DNA from: Dermacentor variabilis
Taxonomy: Eukaryota > Arthropoda > Arachnida > Ixodida > Ixodidae
DNA: 64,000 nucleotides
Assembly: GCF_050947875.1 (NCBI RefSeq)
Contig: NC_134576.1
Location: forward strand, 51,894,255-51,958,254
Reading direction: 5' to 3'
Part shown: piece by piece, positions 41,401-56,400 of the stretch
How the letters are laid out: the number at the start of each line of letters is the position of its first letter
Position numbering within the stretch: the stretch's first letter is position 1
The notes under the pieces: generated by a model
What the model was told of the DNA's origin: nothing
The model's database searches: none
The model's input: the letters and a program-made list of their open reading frames with translations, nothing else
Position numbers and translations under genes: made by a program

Positions 41401-44400
41401 GATGTCACGTTTGTGTGGGGCGAGGAGCAGGAGGCGGCATTTAACGAGTTGCGGCACTGCCTACAAACTCCGCCTGTTCTTGCCCACTTTGACGTGGATG
41501 CGCCGACAATGATCCACACCGATGCCAGCAACGTAGGTCTAGGCACCGTCCTTGTTCAACGGCAAGACGGCGCTGAGCGAGTCATCGCTTACGCGAGTAG
41601 AACATTTTCACGTGCCGAGTCGAACTACTCTACCACAGAGAAGGAATGCTTGGCTGTAGTATGGGCAGTTACCAAGTTCCACCCGTACATATACGGCCGC
41701 CCATTTCAAGTTATAAGTGACCACCATTCTCTCTTTTGGTTGACCAACATGAAAGATCCATCTGCACGTTTGGCACGCTGGAGCCTACGGCTTCAAGAGT
41801 ACGATATGACAGTGGTCTATAAATCGGGAAGGCAGCACTTAGACGCTGACTGCCTTTCCAGATCGCCAATTGAGTCGTCAGGCGGAGACGATGACGAATC
41901 CGCAGGTTTTTTGGGAGTTGTTCATGCGGCCACCATCTCTCAACAACAGCAAGAGGACCAGGAGCTCGCGTCACTTATTGATTTCTTAGAAGGCCGCACC
42001 ACAAACAAGCCCAGATTGTTCTCAAGGCACGTGTCATCATTCTGCCTACGCAACAGTGTTCTTTTTAGGAGGAACTTCTCTTCAACAGGGAAAAAATATC
42101 TGCTAGTCGTCCCTAAACCTCTCCGCAATGAAATTTTGCAGGCCTGTCACGACGAAGCTATCTCAGGTCACTTAGGCTTCACAAGAACATTAACACGGAT
42201 CAAAGAGAAGTATTACTGGCCACGGCTCGCAGCACAGATGAAGTCGAACGTGCCTTGACTGTCAGCGACGAAAAGTGCCACCTACAAAACCTGCCGGATT
42301 ATTACATCTCGTTCCAGTACCGGAAATACCGTTTGCACAAATTGGGATGGACCTTTTGGGCCCATTCCCAATATCTGCTGCTGGAAATAAATGGATCATA
42401 GTAGCGACAGATTACCTCCCGCGATATGCTGAAACCAAGGCACTTCCTAGCAGCACAGCAGCCGAGGCCGCACAGTTCTTCATCAAAAACGTCGTCCTGA
42501 GGCACGGTGCTCCAGCGGTCATCGTAACCGACAGGGGAACCGCGTTCACGGCTGAACTTTTGCGAAATGTACTCACCCTCAGTGGCACGGCACACAGAAG
42601 GACGACCGCCTATCACCCGCAAAGCAATGGACTTACGGAGCGCCTCAACAAGACTCTCGCAGACATGCTGTGCATGTATGTCGATGTGGAACACAAGAAC
42701 TGGGACCAAATATTACCCTATGTAACGTTTGCTTATAATACGGTTCGGCAAGAAACAACAAGAATGACGCCATTCAGTCTCCTCCATGGTCGAGAAGTAA
42801 CTACAATGCTGGATGCTATGCTTCCTCGTGATTCCAGCGATTCCGAGACTGACGCCGCAGATTTTACAGAGCACGCCGAAGAAGCAAGACAGCTCGCGCG
42901 CGTTCGCATAGCCAGTCAGCAAGACTGTGATGCCCGACGTTACAATCAACACCATCGATGTGTCGTCTACCAGCCCGGCCAGAGAGTATGGGTTTGGGCT
43001 CCAGTACGCCACCGAGGCCTCGCGGAGAAACTTCTGCGCCGATACTTCGGGCCGTACAAGGTTCTACGACGCCTTAGCGACGTCAACTATGAAGTCGTTC
43101 CTGACAGCCCATCCTGCTCGAGGCGCCGTCACGACCTGCCTGAGACTGTGCACGTGGTGCGCATGAAACCTTATTTTTCTGAGTGACATGGACACTCTGT
43201 GGTTTGCTGGACACCGGATGCTACCCGCCGAGCATCGGGATGATGCTCCTTCTGGAGAGGGGCAAATGCCGCGACACCATCTGTGCCCAACCACATCGAC
43301 GAAAAAGACGACGACCTCGTCCGTGCAAGCGAGGCGCTAGAGAAGAAGAAGTCTGGACTGAGCGCTAGCCCTAACTTTCTCGAATAAATACCGCTCTCCG
43401 CTCTTGTCTCCAGTGAGCCATGACAATATCAATAATTCTTTATACAGAAATCACCTTGAGATGCCGCTCGTGGTTGTGACAAACGGTGGCTTATCGGAGA
43501 ATTCGAGAGCAGTGAAGACCATGCGCGCAACGTGAAAGCGCACTTTATTTCACAGAAGAAAAATCATTAATCTTTGGCTGCTTCTTGCACTGGGAAATAA
43601 AGTTGAACACGCTGCTTTCGATCTTCTCGAGACTTTCCAGGTGCAATAGTCCGATGCCCTCCATTTCACAAGAACAACGCCAAATTAGGCTGAACACGGA
43701 CACCCGTCCAACGGCTGTGCACGGGCGCATTTCCTCGTAACAACGGTGACCTTCATCACCACTGGAATTGCCTTTCTCTTGGGTGCCAGCAATTCCCGCC
43801 ACAATGTCCTCGTCAGCTAGAGCGGCTACAGCTTGACGTCGCTGTCAGCGTCAACAAAATCGTCCAACAGTCAGTTCGGGCGGGACGGCACCCGGAAAAC
43901 AAGTCACGAAATGCCTCGTGCAAATATCCGTATTAGTCTGAGGCTTCCGGACATTGATCTATGGCCACTGCGGCCATTACGGCACGGCGCTGCTCTAGAC
44001 CAGCCATCGCCAAGCCAGTTTCCTCATTCTTTCACGCATGTGGCTTGCAAACGTCATGCGGCGTCACGTGCCAAACGACCGCGGGAGATGCGAGGGGCTT
44101 TGGGGAAAGCGCACGTTCCAGGGCGCGGCGCTGCTCTAGATCAGCCATTGCCAAACCTGTTTCTTCTGCGCAAGCGGCTCGCAAACGTCACATGGCATAC
44201 CGCGCCGACCGACTGCAGATGGGCACGAGAGATGCCTGCGTCTTTGTGGAAAGCGCACCTTCCAGTGCCGGGAAGGGGTTCGATATATCGAATGACCTGC
44301 GAAATTAGAGTTCAATGTACGACGCAACTTTCCTATACATGTACACAGGATTTTCAAGGGGATAATCTGTATGTTCGATATAACCAATAATTCGAGATAT

Positions 44401-47400
44401 CCAGTTTCAATATATCCAGTTTCGACAGTATTATATTCTTTTTTCCAGAGAGAGAGTCCTGTTTATTCCTTTGCTCTATGCCAAAAGTGAATGTGTAAAA
44501 GATGGCCTGGTTGTGTCACAACCAGTACATCAGATAAACAATCAAAGAAAAATAACTAGGTCAACCATCGTAGCTTATGGTGCAGAGATACTAATAACAA
44601 CTTGAAGTGAAAAATTGAAGCAAACTGGACCTTAACAAGAACAGACAATTTAAAATTATTGAAGGGACTATGTTTACAGAATTTACTGTTATACTGTCCT
44701 CTGCAAATACACCATGTGTTAAATTTTTTAAACATATGCAGTAATTCATACAATGCCTTACCAGAACCTGCAAATGCCCATATGAAGACGAATGCTTCTC
44801 TGACTTTACTTGCGCGATGCAATGCGAGTGGTGACTGGTGTAGTAAACATACCCCAAAAAGAAACACCACAAAGACAAAAGCTGAATCATGACCGATTAC
44901 AGACAGTGACACCAGAGCACATTTTTGCTCATGAATCGTGCCCGTGCATCAGCGTGCCGCTGACTTCTGCCTCAGCATGGATAGGTGAAATCGATGGTTT
45001 GATAAACTTTGCAATGCACTCCCTCAAAACCTCACCAGCAAAAAAATATTAATCATTCCTTTAGAACCAAATTAGAACAATACCTGTTTCTCCTTGTGGA
45101 ACATGTTTAAAGGATATCTTAGTACCAAATAATTTCATATTCCTTCAATGCCTGCATGAATAATTAAATAATCAGATTTTTTTTATCTAACTTTTTCTGA
45201 GGTCATAACCATGTGCCCTACTGTTTCACTCCTCTTTTTTACTGTAGCTTGTATTATTTTATATGAACCTCTTTACACTTCAATGAGTTCTGGGATTCAC
45301 TTGCGCAAATATATTCAGACAGTTTTCTCTTGTTATGTAAAGATAAATTTATAGTGATTGTGATGACATCTAATCTGGTCAGGTAGTCAATTCACATCAG
45401 ATGAAAAAGAAAGAATGCCGGCCAAACAGGCGTTCTTAATAAGTAATAGATGTCTCTCTGTATGGAAGTCAGAACATACCCTAGAACTTACCAATAACAC
45501 CTTTTTGGTGGGCAACTTTTCTTTTTTATTCTGACATGAGCATGGAAAGGGAACACAACAGTTGTGCATCATGTGGGGATGCGAGACTTTCATGCATCCC
45601 CTGATATGTTGTTTTCCCTGCATGTCTCATGTCTCCTGGGATCCGGCTTCTCCGCATACCTTAGTGCCGGTGACGGTCAGTCTGGTTTGCAGCGCATTAC
45701 GAGAGATGGCGGGAGTGTTGCGCTGCTAGCACCACCTAACGGCGGGGTTAGTCAGGCGCAACAGGGAGTAGGCTCTTCCTGTAAAGGTGATCCCACCTTT
45801 ACAGCAGGTGGGTTATCGTAAGGCCATTCTGCGCGACAGGTGAAAGCACCGACCTCGCACCAGATGAATCGATCAACGTTCCTTGTGGAGCCATCATTCG
45901 TGCTGTGCAGCTTGACTGTGGTTGGCATTGACCGTAAAGAGCAAGCAGCTTTTCACTGTTAGGCCCTTCGTGATTTGCCAGCTGTCAAAGATTCTCAAAT
46001 TAAGAGTCGCGAATTCTTGCGACACTCCTCTCCTCCCCTTCTCCTCCGTACGCTGTCCGCACAAATATATAGTCGAGCGGTCAGAGCACTAGTCACATGA
46101 CATTTTTGTGCCTGCCGTGTAAATTAATGGCGTGTCCTGTGACCGGTTGCTCGAAGCTATAAAAAAAAAGTCAGACGTGTGTCTGTGTCTCTACGAATGG
46201 CGTCAGGCACAGTGTGTCAGTGTGTACAGTGTGTCAAAAATATGGCAGCCGTGACCAACTCCGTTGCCATGCCACACACTCCCTTTCGTTTGCAAGACAA
46301 TTTGTCGGCTTTCTGAGCATCTTGTGGCTTCTGCAAATAAAACTACAATGATTCAGCACTAAAGCATAACTTCAGTTGCTAATGCCCAAATAACCAGCAC
46401 TGCTTAGGCTTAATCGGCTAATCCTAAGCAGATGACCTAGGTAACGAGTCACAAGTCATCGCAGAATGCTTACCGCTAATGCGTTCATACGAGTGGCTCA
46501 TCAATGATCAGTCTCGAGATCACAGTTAAGGGCCTGTAGAAGCGGCGTTAAGTTCACCCTCATGTATCCAACACAATCTGAGTGCCTTCCCATGAATAAT
46601 TGGCCAGAACGTCACACATGCTTTCACAGTTTCTGATATAGGCGCTGCTTCTGTTGCCGTTTTCTCTGTCCGCTTTGTGTTAACGTTTCTGTCTGTCCTG
46701 TCAACCAGGAACCTTGTACCGAAACAGGTTGTCCCAGCAGACGTAGCGCCTTTCTGCAAATCACAGTTTTCAGGCGCTGTGCACAATGTCCCCACATTGA
46801 ACCGCTGCAAGGAAGCACATGCAGTGGGGCAGAAGCACTCACAGTGACGAAGTCCGCAATCGCATCGACTGGGGCCGACCATACACGGCATGCTCAGCAT
46901 TCCTTTTGTGCCAAAAACAATGAGTCAAAACACTTGGTTGGCTAGCATCAAGCACGAAAGGCTCCTTGGCACACACCACATGGGTCCCAAGGCCAAATAT
47001 TAAAAAAATCGAATAGTAGATATTCCATTCAGGAACCCAACAATTCAAATGTTCACTATTTGATTCGGTGATGTTCAAGTATCTGCACACCTTTGCTTTA
47101 TTTCCTGTCACATTAATCGGCACAAAAAAGAAAATAAGCTGCTATTTCCGACGTACAGAATGCGAAGCGCTACATATGGTCAAGTCATCTCGCATGCAGT
47201 GTTGAGGCGGCTGGGTGAGCATCTATAATTTTCTGTCAATGCCTTTTATGCTATGCATTCCTTTTCATGCTTTTTGCATTTTGTCAGTGGCCAAAGCAAT
47301 GCTCTGCATGCATTATTGACAGGATCAGCTGGCCATGAATGGTGCGTGATAAGAGTGGCACAGAATCGAGCAGAAGGCGCCGCCGCAAAATCGCAGCCTG

Positions 47401-50400
47401 TATCTCGAACATTTTCATGCTGTTGGTACAAATAGGTGACACTATAGTCAATGCATGCACCAAATTCTCATCGGCGACTGCTAGATAGACCAGGCTTCGC
47501 TAGTTAGGGTGTTGCAGAGCGCGAGCGACATGGCCAATGACCATGCCAGCAACGTATCAAAACAATATTGTTATTTCTGCTTGACTTGTTGGCCATATGA
47601 GCATACAGTCGTGCAATCGGAGTCCGAATTGTCACACAACCAATGTAAAGTGTCAGAAATTTCAGTCTTCCTTACAGATTAAGTCTTTGTAGCTAGTGGC
47701 AGTGCCATGTGGCTGTCCGAATAATCGGTTGTTGACTGTATTTCTCACTCAGTGTACTCATAGTCTTTTCACGTCAATGGACCCTCCATGTACGTGTCAC
47801 AAGATTCAAAGATGAGAACCTGATTCACATTGCATGAATGTAGCTCAATGTGCAGAATGAGTGCTCGCACAAGAAAGGTGTGCGCACCCTAAATTCATGC
47901 ACATCCCAATTTCACGAGGGTCTGCACAAATACAGCCAATAATTGGCAACCTAACATTCCCCTTAAAAGCAGGGCGACTCACCGCACAAGGACCAGGCGC
48001 TCCTTCTCGGACGTGTGTTCATCGAGCCACTTTGAATAGCGGCTGCGGGACCAGGATGCCGCCTGCAACATTGTACAGTAACAATGACCACTATAACCAT
48101 GTGCTTTGCTGATTGAAGAGCAAAGATTTTGTGCACAGGAACTGTGGTTGCACTTAGACCAAAGGGCCTGTGCTCAAAATACTTATCTTTCATTAGAACC
48201 ATCCATGACTGGTCATTGCTGCAACGATCGTCTTGCTGTCACGTTGACTATTACCCCGAGTTGCAGGTGTCTTAACACTGGCGAACAAGGAAACCTTCTC
48301 GCGTAATAGAATTTTTGTCAATGTTGGCTCAGTTATTCTGACACATGCTGAATGTTCTTGCAGGGAGACTCTGGTAAAAGCTTTAAACATGCAATGTGCA
48401 GCTGATGTAATGAATTATAATTATGGCAATAATGGCAGCTATCAGCGATGAATAATTTCCCAAGGCTCACATGCACAATTTTGGCACAGCTGGTTGTAAT
48501 GCAGATGACTGTGCTTTCATTCTCTGCAATACACAACTGCACCTTGAGGGTATAATAAATAAATAAATTACTACATGTATGGCTTCTGTGGGTGCTTACG
48601 TATCAGATTGTAGAGTTGCTTCTTGTAAACCTAAAGCCTCTCTCAAGAGCAGCAGCATTTTATGGTGGTATCACGAGCTGTAACATGAGCTGTAATATGT
48701 AACGCAAGCTGAGTTCTTGAAACAAAAAAAAAGAAATGCGTTCTACATCAAATGTACCTCAAAGGGTGGTTATGGCTGACAATGTGACATCAACTAAGTA
48801 TGTGCCTATCACATGTTTCTTCGATGTACACAAAAAACATTGTGGAACAAACTTGGCAGCGCTGCAACATGGACTTGTTGTTTACACACTATAGACACAC
48901 CAACAGCATGCACAATAAAAGTATAATGACAGAGGAATTGCACGATGCAAAGGGTGTGCTCAAGTGTCTCCCCTACATTTGTCCATTTCCTTCCTTTTTT
49001 TCTTTTTTTACAGCAAAGCTTTATAACTCTACCTCCCAATGGGTCTGTCATGTCCATAGGAAAAAGCTCAGAAGGCGCGCACCATATGCACTGCTGAGTT
49101 CCTAGCAGCACCAGCAGATGGCGCTCACCTTCGCGCATCTGCGGCAATGGCAGCACCACCCATTCAGGGGAAAGAAAAAAAAGAACCAGAAAGCTCACCT
49201 TTACGCATAGCATTCGCTGCAAACATTTCCCGGTAAGGATTATGGTTGCATAAGCTGCAGTTGCCCAGAAGCGGAAACTGTAGCATACAAAGCAGAGAGT
49301 GACGCAACTACACTTTCGTATGTAAAAGAAGAACCTGCCTAGCAGCTGATTTGTGTTGTGACAGTGCTATGGGAAGGCCACCTATAGAGAGGACTACTGA
49401 AGAGCAGCGTGCATACAAAGCGCGACGAAAGTTTGGTTAAGCACATTTCGCTTCACTCTGGTCCACTCTGTGTAGGTGCACGAAGTAGCCGAGCAAGCCA
49501 AGTCACAGGCTGTTGAAACGTCTTAGGCTAATAACTAGGTAAAGTGACTGTGAATGTCACCATGTGAATAATTTCAAGCCACGTCGCAATGGGTAATCAT
49601 CTAGTTGTAGTTTGTATGTTCACTCTCCAACCACCTTCACAGCATGGATTGGAGATCAATTTTTTTTTTCAACACCAATATAGTCACGCAATGAAAGCTG
49701 ACCTTGGTGCTCTGAAGATAATTTTTCAAGACTCTGCAGTCAAACAGAATTCTGTCGCTTCATGGCCATGACACGTGTCGCTATTACATTGCATTACAAC
49801 AGACCGCCTTCCAAGTTCGCAGCTGCACTTCCCCTCACAGCACTTCTGAGTAAACAACAGTCGCTCAGGTCACTGTTCTGATAAACTGCGTACTTTGTGC
49901 GCCATAGATTCACTCTTGCATGTGATTTCATCACAGGGTCGAAAATGGCATCTTCTGCCCACCAAAATGCATCATCTATGCACGTAACCTCTCATTTAGA
50001 AACTTACTGCATCATCATAAGCGTGGAAAGCTGCACTGCAGGAAAGCCCTTTTAGTCAAGACAACAGGAATCTACCAGAGCCATAATGCGTCACGTCATA
50101 GTGACTGCAATCAACAAAAGAGGAAGAATAAAATGCTGCCAATAGTGTGATTTACCTCTCTCGTTACCACTAGAAATGTGCTCAGTTTCGGTGCTTTTAC
50201 ATTTCAGTGTTTTATTTCAAGACATAGTAGTCGCAACGTATACCGTGATACGTAAAATTATAGCCTGACCACTGGTGTTTTGAATGGATGTAAAACCATA
50301 ATAACTGCACAGACAGTTTTTGAGAATTCTTATGTGAAACTTCAAAGAAGCACCTCAAGGAACACCACTGAAAGTAATAATTTGTTATTTTTAGTTTAAG

Positions 50401-53400
50401 TACCAAGAGGAAAAAAAAATCTAAAGTATACAGAATATACACCTGGCTCCCTGTTCACAACTTTTGTAACTCAGATTGTGCAAAAAAAATTATTATGGAG
50501 ATTTGCTGGCATGAATACCAGCCACAGTGATGCCCATGCTATGTGCAAAGCAGCAGCTTCACAGATGTGAAAATGGGCAAGTTCCCATTGGTACAGGGAG
50601 CCTTCGTTGTTACTAGTTGCAGCAGACAGCTGGTTTGTTTTTACTGCATTCTCTAGGCTCACGAAGCAATGGTTGTCAGGACAGCGAAGCATGCAGAAGC
50701 CTCCTCATGCTTGATTATTGCATTCGATCAGCTTTTCCGTACAAGCAAGGTGGTCTGTGTGCATTCAACTGGCGCAGGGCTTCCAGGTGCTTTGTTCAGT
50801 TTCTGTGCAGTTACGTACAGTAATGTGGAGTGTTGCACAATATCTCACAGTACTGGATAAAGCCACTAGCACAGGCGATGTTCAAGATATAAGAGATTAA
50901 ACTGCCAGTCAAGATTTGGCCAAAAGTCAGTCGAAAATTGAGTGCATGCTCTTGTGTGAGTGAGAACCTTACATGACTGGAAGAATTGCTTGTAACATGT
51001 TGTACATATGCTGTCAACACGCTAATAAAAGTGACCCACAGTAGGAAAAATAGAGTTGCACTTGATATTAGTCGAACACAATTATCAAAATAACATGCAC
51101 TCATGAGCATCTACCATTTGAGAAATTGCTAAAACAGCCTACACGATGGAGCGGAAAATTAGGCAACCCAAGAGAAGCTTGTGCATCCTAACTGCTGCAG
51201 TCATTAAAAAATTATGTTGGCAAGTCGACCAAAGTGTAAATTTTGTGTTGTTTTATTGAGAAATAGCTAGGAGCACTGCTTCCGGTGATACCTGTAATAA
51301 ACGTTTTTCGTTTTTTATAGACTCCTTAATCTGCCAAAAATTTGCCAAATCTGACAAATAGTGAAAGTGCAGTTGCCATTTTAGACAGTGCATGACGTTG
51401 CTAGCAGAAGAATTACAACGGAAAGGTTTACCAGCACATAGAAAAGTTGCCAATCAAATTTATCAGTTTCTATAGTCGCGGTAATGAAAGAGTTAAGACT
51501 CCAATTCTTAAGAGGAAGCTTTAGCTCGGGCTCAACTTCGACGCAGCCTATTCAAATACATGTAAAACGCAAAAACATTTTTCTGAGATAACCCCTGGGC
51601 CGATTTGAATGAAATCATTTGCATTTGAGAGAGAAAATTAAATTCTAGTGACTGTTGGAAGCGGAATTTCAAATTAGATACTGAATTTTGTTAAAAGAAT
51701 TTTCAAAAATTTGGAAGTTTGAAAAAAATAGAAGCACGAAGTTTACAAATTAATAGCTCTGCATCAAAAACAGGTATCACAGTTCTGTAAACAGAATCCA
51801 TTAGATTGTTAAAAGCGGACAAATTCGATACGTCATTTTATACGTTATGTGAATTTGTTACATTGTTCACAAGGGTTCCGCAAAATCTCTATTTCCATAT
51901 TGCTAAATTTTTTTAGATTCACGTGTAACATATCAATTTTGTCCGCTTTAGATGTGCTATTAGATGCAATTCACAGAATTGTATTATCGGTTTTCGTTGT
52001 TGAGTTACAGAGCTGTAAACTTGATAGTTTCTTTTCATGAAAATTTTCTATTTTCGCCTATATTCTATAAAAAATTGAGGACCTAAATCGAAAATTCGAA
52101 ACCAACAGTCACTAGATTTTAAGTTTTTCTTTTAAATGCAACAAACGTCATCAAATTTGGTGCAGTGGTTGCTGAAAAAAACGAATTCTCTTTTTACATG
52201 TATTTAGATAGGAGCACCCGAGCTAAAGCTTCCTCTTAATGGGTGAACTTGTTCCTAGAAGCACAACCAGATCACAACAAAAGTGGGAAGCACAGTTGAT
52301 GAATTTGATCTCACGAGTCAAGTGCATCCGCTATTTATACGTGCCTCAGCATACATTCCATAGTAATTGTTGGTGCTTGCATGCATTTGAAAAGGTACAA
52401 TACTATTCCCGTTGCACATGCAATCTGGTCAGGCATGTCTCTTTCGCTATAGAATTGACTACAACATTCTAGAAATGTTGGATTAGTGACAATCCCATAA
52501 AAAATGGTCACTGGCAAAAGCTAAAACCATGTACACATGGCAACGATCGGCTCTGCCATAATAATCACCATCATTGTCAACACCATATTTATCTGCAATA
52601 CAGGGAGAACGCCTCGCCAGGTAATCTCCAATCACCACTGTCTTGCATGAGCTGACTCCAAACGATGCCTGAAAATTTCGTCATTTTCTCACTCCAGCTA
52701 ATCCTCTGCTACTCTCGACTCTTTCTTCCTTCCCTAAGCTTTCATTCCATTATTATAATCGGCCAGCAGTTATCTGTTGTTTACATTATAAGACCAGCAC
52801 AACAACACTTCTTCGTCTTAATCTCAATCAAAATACCACCTACTCACATTTGTGCCACTAAAGTTTGTTCACCCCTTTACTTTTACTTCTCAAGTCAACA
52901 TAACCAGCTTAACTGGGGCACAAGCTTCACCTGCTGCCAGTACCTTCGTTGTTTCCTGCCATCAGATATCCACAGATGCTTTAAACTTAGAAAACAATTG
53001 GACTTTATGTGCAGAGTATTTACGGGCAGCTGTTTACATCGGAACTGATGCATTAAACTTGGCAAAGCCAAAAGTCCAGAACACTGCTCCTACATCTAGA
53101 ACCTTCATGACAGGTCGGGAGTTCGGTTTTAACTCCTTGGTTGCACCTTCCGAACCAACTCGCGACACACCGGCGATCCAATTGGACAAGCTGGAATTTT
53201 ACATGCACCTGACCATTTCTCTCTGTCTCTGCATTGTGCAGTAAAGGTACACCAGAAAAGGTAACCAGAAATATCTAACGAACTGTCTAGAATCAGTACA
53301 GAATCGTGCCACAAGATTCATCCATTCATGCTATTCATATAATGTCAGTATATCATCGTTAAAAGCAGAATCCGGCTTAACAACCCTGGCTTGTCGGCAT

Positions 53401-56400
53401 TGTATTGCTACTATGTACTTATTTCACAGGTTTTTTACAGCTCACCTCATCATCTACCCTACATCAGTCCTCCTGCACGCATTTCACTCCGCATTGGTCA
53501 TCCCTTTCAAGTTGCCCGTCCACGTGCACACACTACCACTTTTGCCTCATCATTCTTCCCATGCTCGGCCTCGGACTGGAACGGCCTTCCACATGACATC
53601 ACCACAATCACCAGCACCATCCACATTTTTGAACTGTATAATTAACATATTTACCAGCGAGCAAACTTGTACCTAAACATCTTTTCCTTGTGTATGTAAT
53701 TTATTTTATTAGCTACCCACCCCTTATGTAAAACCCCCAATCCTGGGGGCCTTTAAGGTAATAAAGTGAAGTGAAGAAAACACAGACAGAAAACAAAAGG
53801 AGGAGGATGCGCAAGGCCTCCGCCTAATGCGTTGCCATTCGCATCATGCCGTTTGCACAATCTTCAAAGGTGAACTGGCACATGACATTGTACGTGAGCA
53901 TGTGAAACACTTCCACTATCTGTGCTACACCATTTTCTGAAACGCACACGGGCAAAGTGGAAACAGGTGCTGGACAACATGGAGTGCACAAGCACATAAC
54001 AACAATTATGGTTAACAATGCAACAACCTAACTGGAATACACATTTCGCCCGTTGATGCAACCAGCCCCAGGGTGATGCATTGCATAGTAAACAACAACG
54101 GCCACGCCACCTTCCAATGGGGTTCCAATGGGCAGCAATTGTTTACACTTCCAGAGCTAAGCTGCATTTCAAGCCCTCTGCCTAACGTCACCATCCTTTA
54201 CAGCTATCTAACCGGTTCTGCTGTCTGCCACAGTACTGCTGGTCAAAACACACGCTCGAGGAAGTCCATCCTTCACAAAGAAACGCACCTCGTATGGAGA
54301 CCGAAGCTCAGGCGGTGCCTTGGCAAACAGGAAATGCAGCATCAGTGAGTGAGGCACCACGTCACCCAGCATGGGGGACTGGGCCACGTGCTGGGGACTC
54401 TGGAAGAGCAGCGGCCGCAGCGCCCGCAGTACCTGCACATGCAGAGGCCTTATAGAGACTGTCAAAAGAGAAAGGTTGACTGGCACGAAATAAGAGCGAA
54501 AAGAACAAACAAGGGGGACATATTGTTTACTGCTACTACTGTTAGAGATGGTGCATTAAAGAAACACTAAGATGACAGTTTCGACTCTTCATTTCTGGCA
54601 TTAAATCAAGTGTAGGAACCTTCAAACCCTAGATAAACTATCAAGAAGCCTTAGAGTAATGCCCTAAATAACTTACTATAACAGCTTTAGGGGTGTGCGA
54701 ATATTTGAAACTTTCTAATTGGTCTTCGAATTGAATAGTCACTATTCGTAAACGTGAATATTTTTTAATGCATTTCAAATATTTCAAAAGTCAACTGCAC
54801 CCAAATAAACATAAAATTGGAGCAAAAGTATGGTACATTTGCACCTCCGCGGGCATAGTATAGACATAAAACATGAGAACTTGCATAGGGGAGCAGGCTA
54901 CGCCGCTTAGGTAGCCATACTTTACAGGCTGTAGAGCAATCATTTGCACTCTCTCAAGACCCCTGCGCATGCGAAGAAACTACTTCTTTGTTCTCAATGC
55001 TCCATTTGTGTTTTTGACAGCACTTAATAACTTACTGGTAATGGAACCTACTTGCTAGCTTTAAAGAGACCCTGAAACGATTTCGGTGACTTTGTACAAA
55101 CACACTGAGTCGTTAAGGTCGGTCCTTTTGATCATTAATTGACACACCTAAGCGCTACGCTTAAAGCATGTAATTTACTATAAGGTTTTAAAAATGTGCA
55201 TCACTACCGATCGCAGCGTGCCACTCGCTGAGTTTTCAGCCGCCCTTGACTAGGTGCGCGAGGTGACCATATGACGCAAGTAGGGTGAGCTATCCAATTG
55301 GCTGCCCAGGGCACATGTTCGATCATTTTTGCAACCTTATGGTGAACAAGTGTTGCTCGTTATAATTGCAATGTTAGTTAACTTGTTCCTATAAAAAAGA
55401 AAGTAACAGAAAGAGAATGCACAAGGACAATCTATCCTACACTCAAGACTTCCGGCCCACAGCAAGTGTCATCTGCTTGTGTTACAATGTGCTCCGTGTT
55501 GACGAGAGCTCCGCAGTCAGTGTCAGTGTCAGTCTTTTCGCGAGCGCCATGATTTGCCTTTGTTGCGTTGTGGGCTGCAAACGTAGTGACTGGCAATATG
55601 TCATCATCGTGTCCCTCTGCAAGGCAGCAGACGAGCAGAGTGGCTACAGCGCATCGGACTGTCACTATCCGATTGGCACCAAGATTTGCGCATTTGCGGC
55701 CATCACTTTACACCGGAGGATTACTATCACAATTGTGTTTCGTGAGTCTGGTATTTGGGTAAACACAAGCACAAGGGTACTGGGCCTGGCCATTTGACCG
55801 TGCCGTTTCACGGAATGAGCAGAAGTGCAAATGTGAATTGTCTGCATGGTGCAGCCACCCGGTGGCACAGAACTCAACCACACACAGTAGCAGTAACGTA
55901 GTGTATTCTTCTTTGCTGCCGTCACTTTACGCCGGAGGATTACTACTATAGTGTTTCGTGTGTCCAGTATTCGGGTAAGCGCAAGTGGACTGGGCTTGGG
56001 TGTTTCAGGGCATGAACAGTCTCGCAAATGTGAACAGTCTGCATGGTACAGCCACCTGGTGGCACAGAGCTCAAACAAACAAAGTAATACTATAGCAGTA
56101 AGGAAGTGTATTCTGCTTTGGTGCTGGTGTAAATTTTTGGCAGAAGCGTAATCATGAGCACATTGTTTTTCTACATGTTTACAATGCCTTACACTTGGTT
56201 AGAGCAGTATTAGCTCTTTGTTTGGCTGGTTAAGCTCTGTGCCACCAGGTGGCTGAACCATGCAGACCAATCAGGCCGTTCACGTACGTCTACGCTAAAG
56301 CTCCTGCATCACAGCAACGGTAGTATGAAGGGGCTTTAGTTTACACCTTCATGCATCCATCAAAACGCAGCTTGCCTGTGGTTACTGAAACACCGGGCAC

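Larger units (their letters stand above)
39317..43427 (+). mobile_element. Ty3/gypsy LTR retrotransposon, 5'-truncated
   Basis: The order is Gag zinc knuckle, protease, RT, RNase H, integrase with the integrase last, which is the Ty3/gypsy order. A purine tract GGAGAGGGG at 43253-43261 and AATAAATA at 43383 suggest the 3' LTR region, but no second LTR copy was found upstream. Pol is broken by frame changes near 40808-40815 and 42252. No envelope gene is present. Confidence 0.85.
39219..44428 (-). mobile_element. Pogo/Tigger-like DNA transposon interrupted by a gypsy element
   Basis: The ends CAGTCGAACCCAGATATATC (39219) and GATATATTGAAACTGG-type sequence read in reverse from 44428 form imperfect inverted termini. 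TA flanks both sides (39217-39218 and 44429-44430), as for Tc1/mariner-pogo elements. A minus-strand frame at 43545-43802 and its upstream sequence ([10 protein letters not shown] near 43860, then an out-of-frame [11 protein letters not shown]) resemble the acidic C-terminus of Tigger transposases. The catalytic part is missing. A 141-base tandem duplication lies at 43986-44270. Confidence 0.5.
38466..47982. other. COG5 last intron (9.5 kb)
   Basis: Carries the pogo/Tigger-like element with the nested gypsy element (39219-44428). The parts 38466-39200 and 44431-47982 hold no recognised gene or well-defined repeat. Confidence 0.55.
48063..54288. other. COG5 intron with TTAA element and LINE fragment
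   Basis: Contains a repeat piece at 49370-49436, a TTAA-bounded TIR element (51512-52235) and a LINE 3' fragment (53260-53778). The rest is A/T-rich and shows no gene. Confidence 0.55.
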
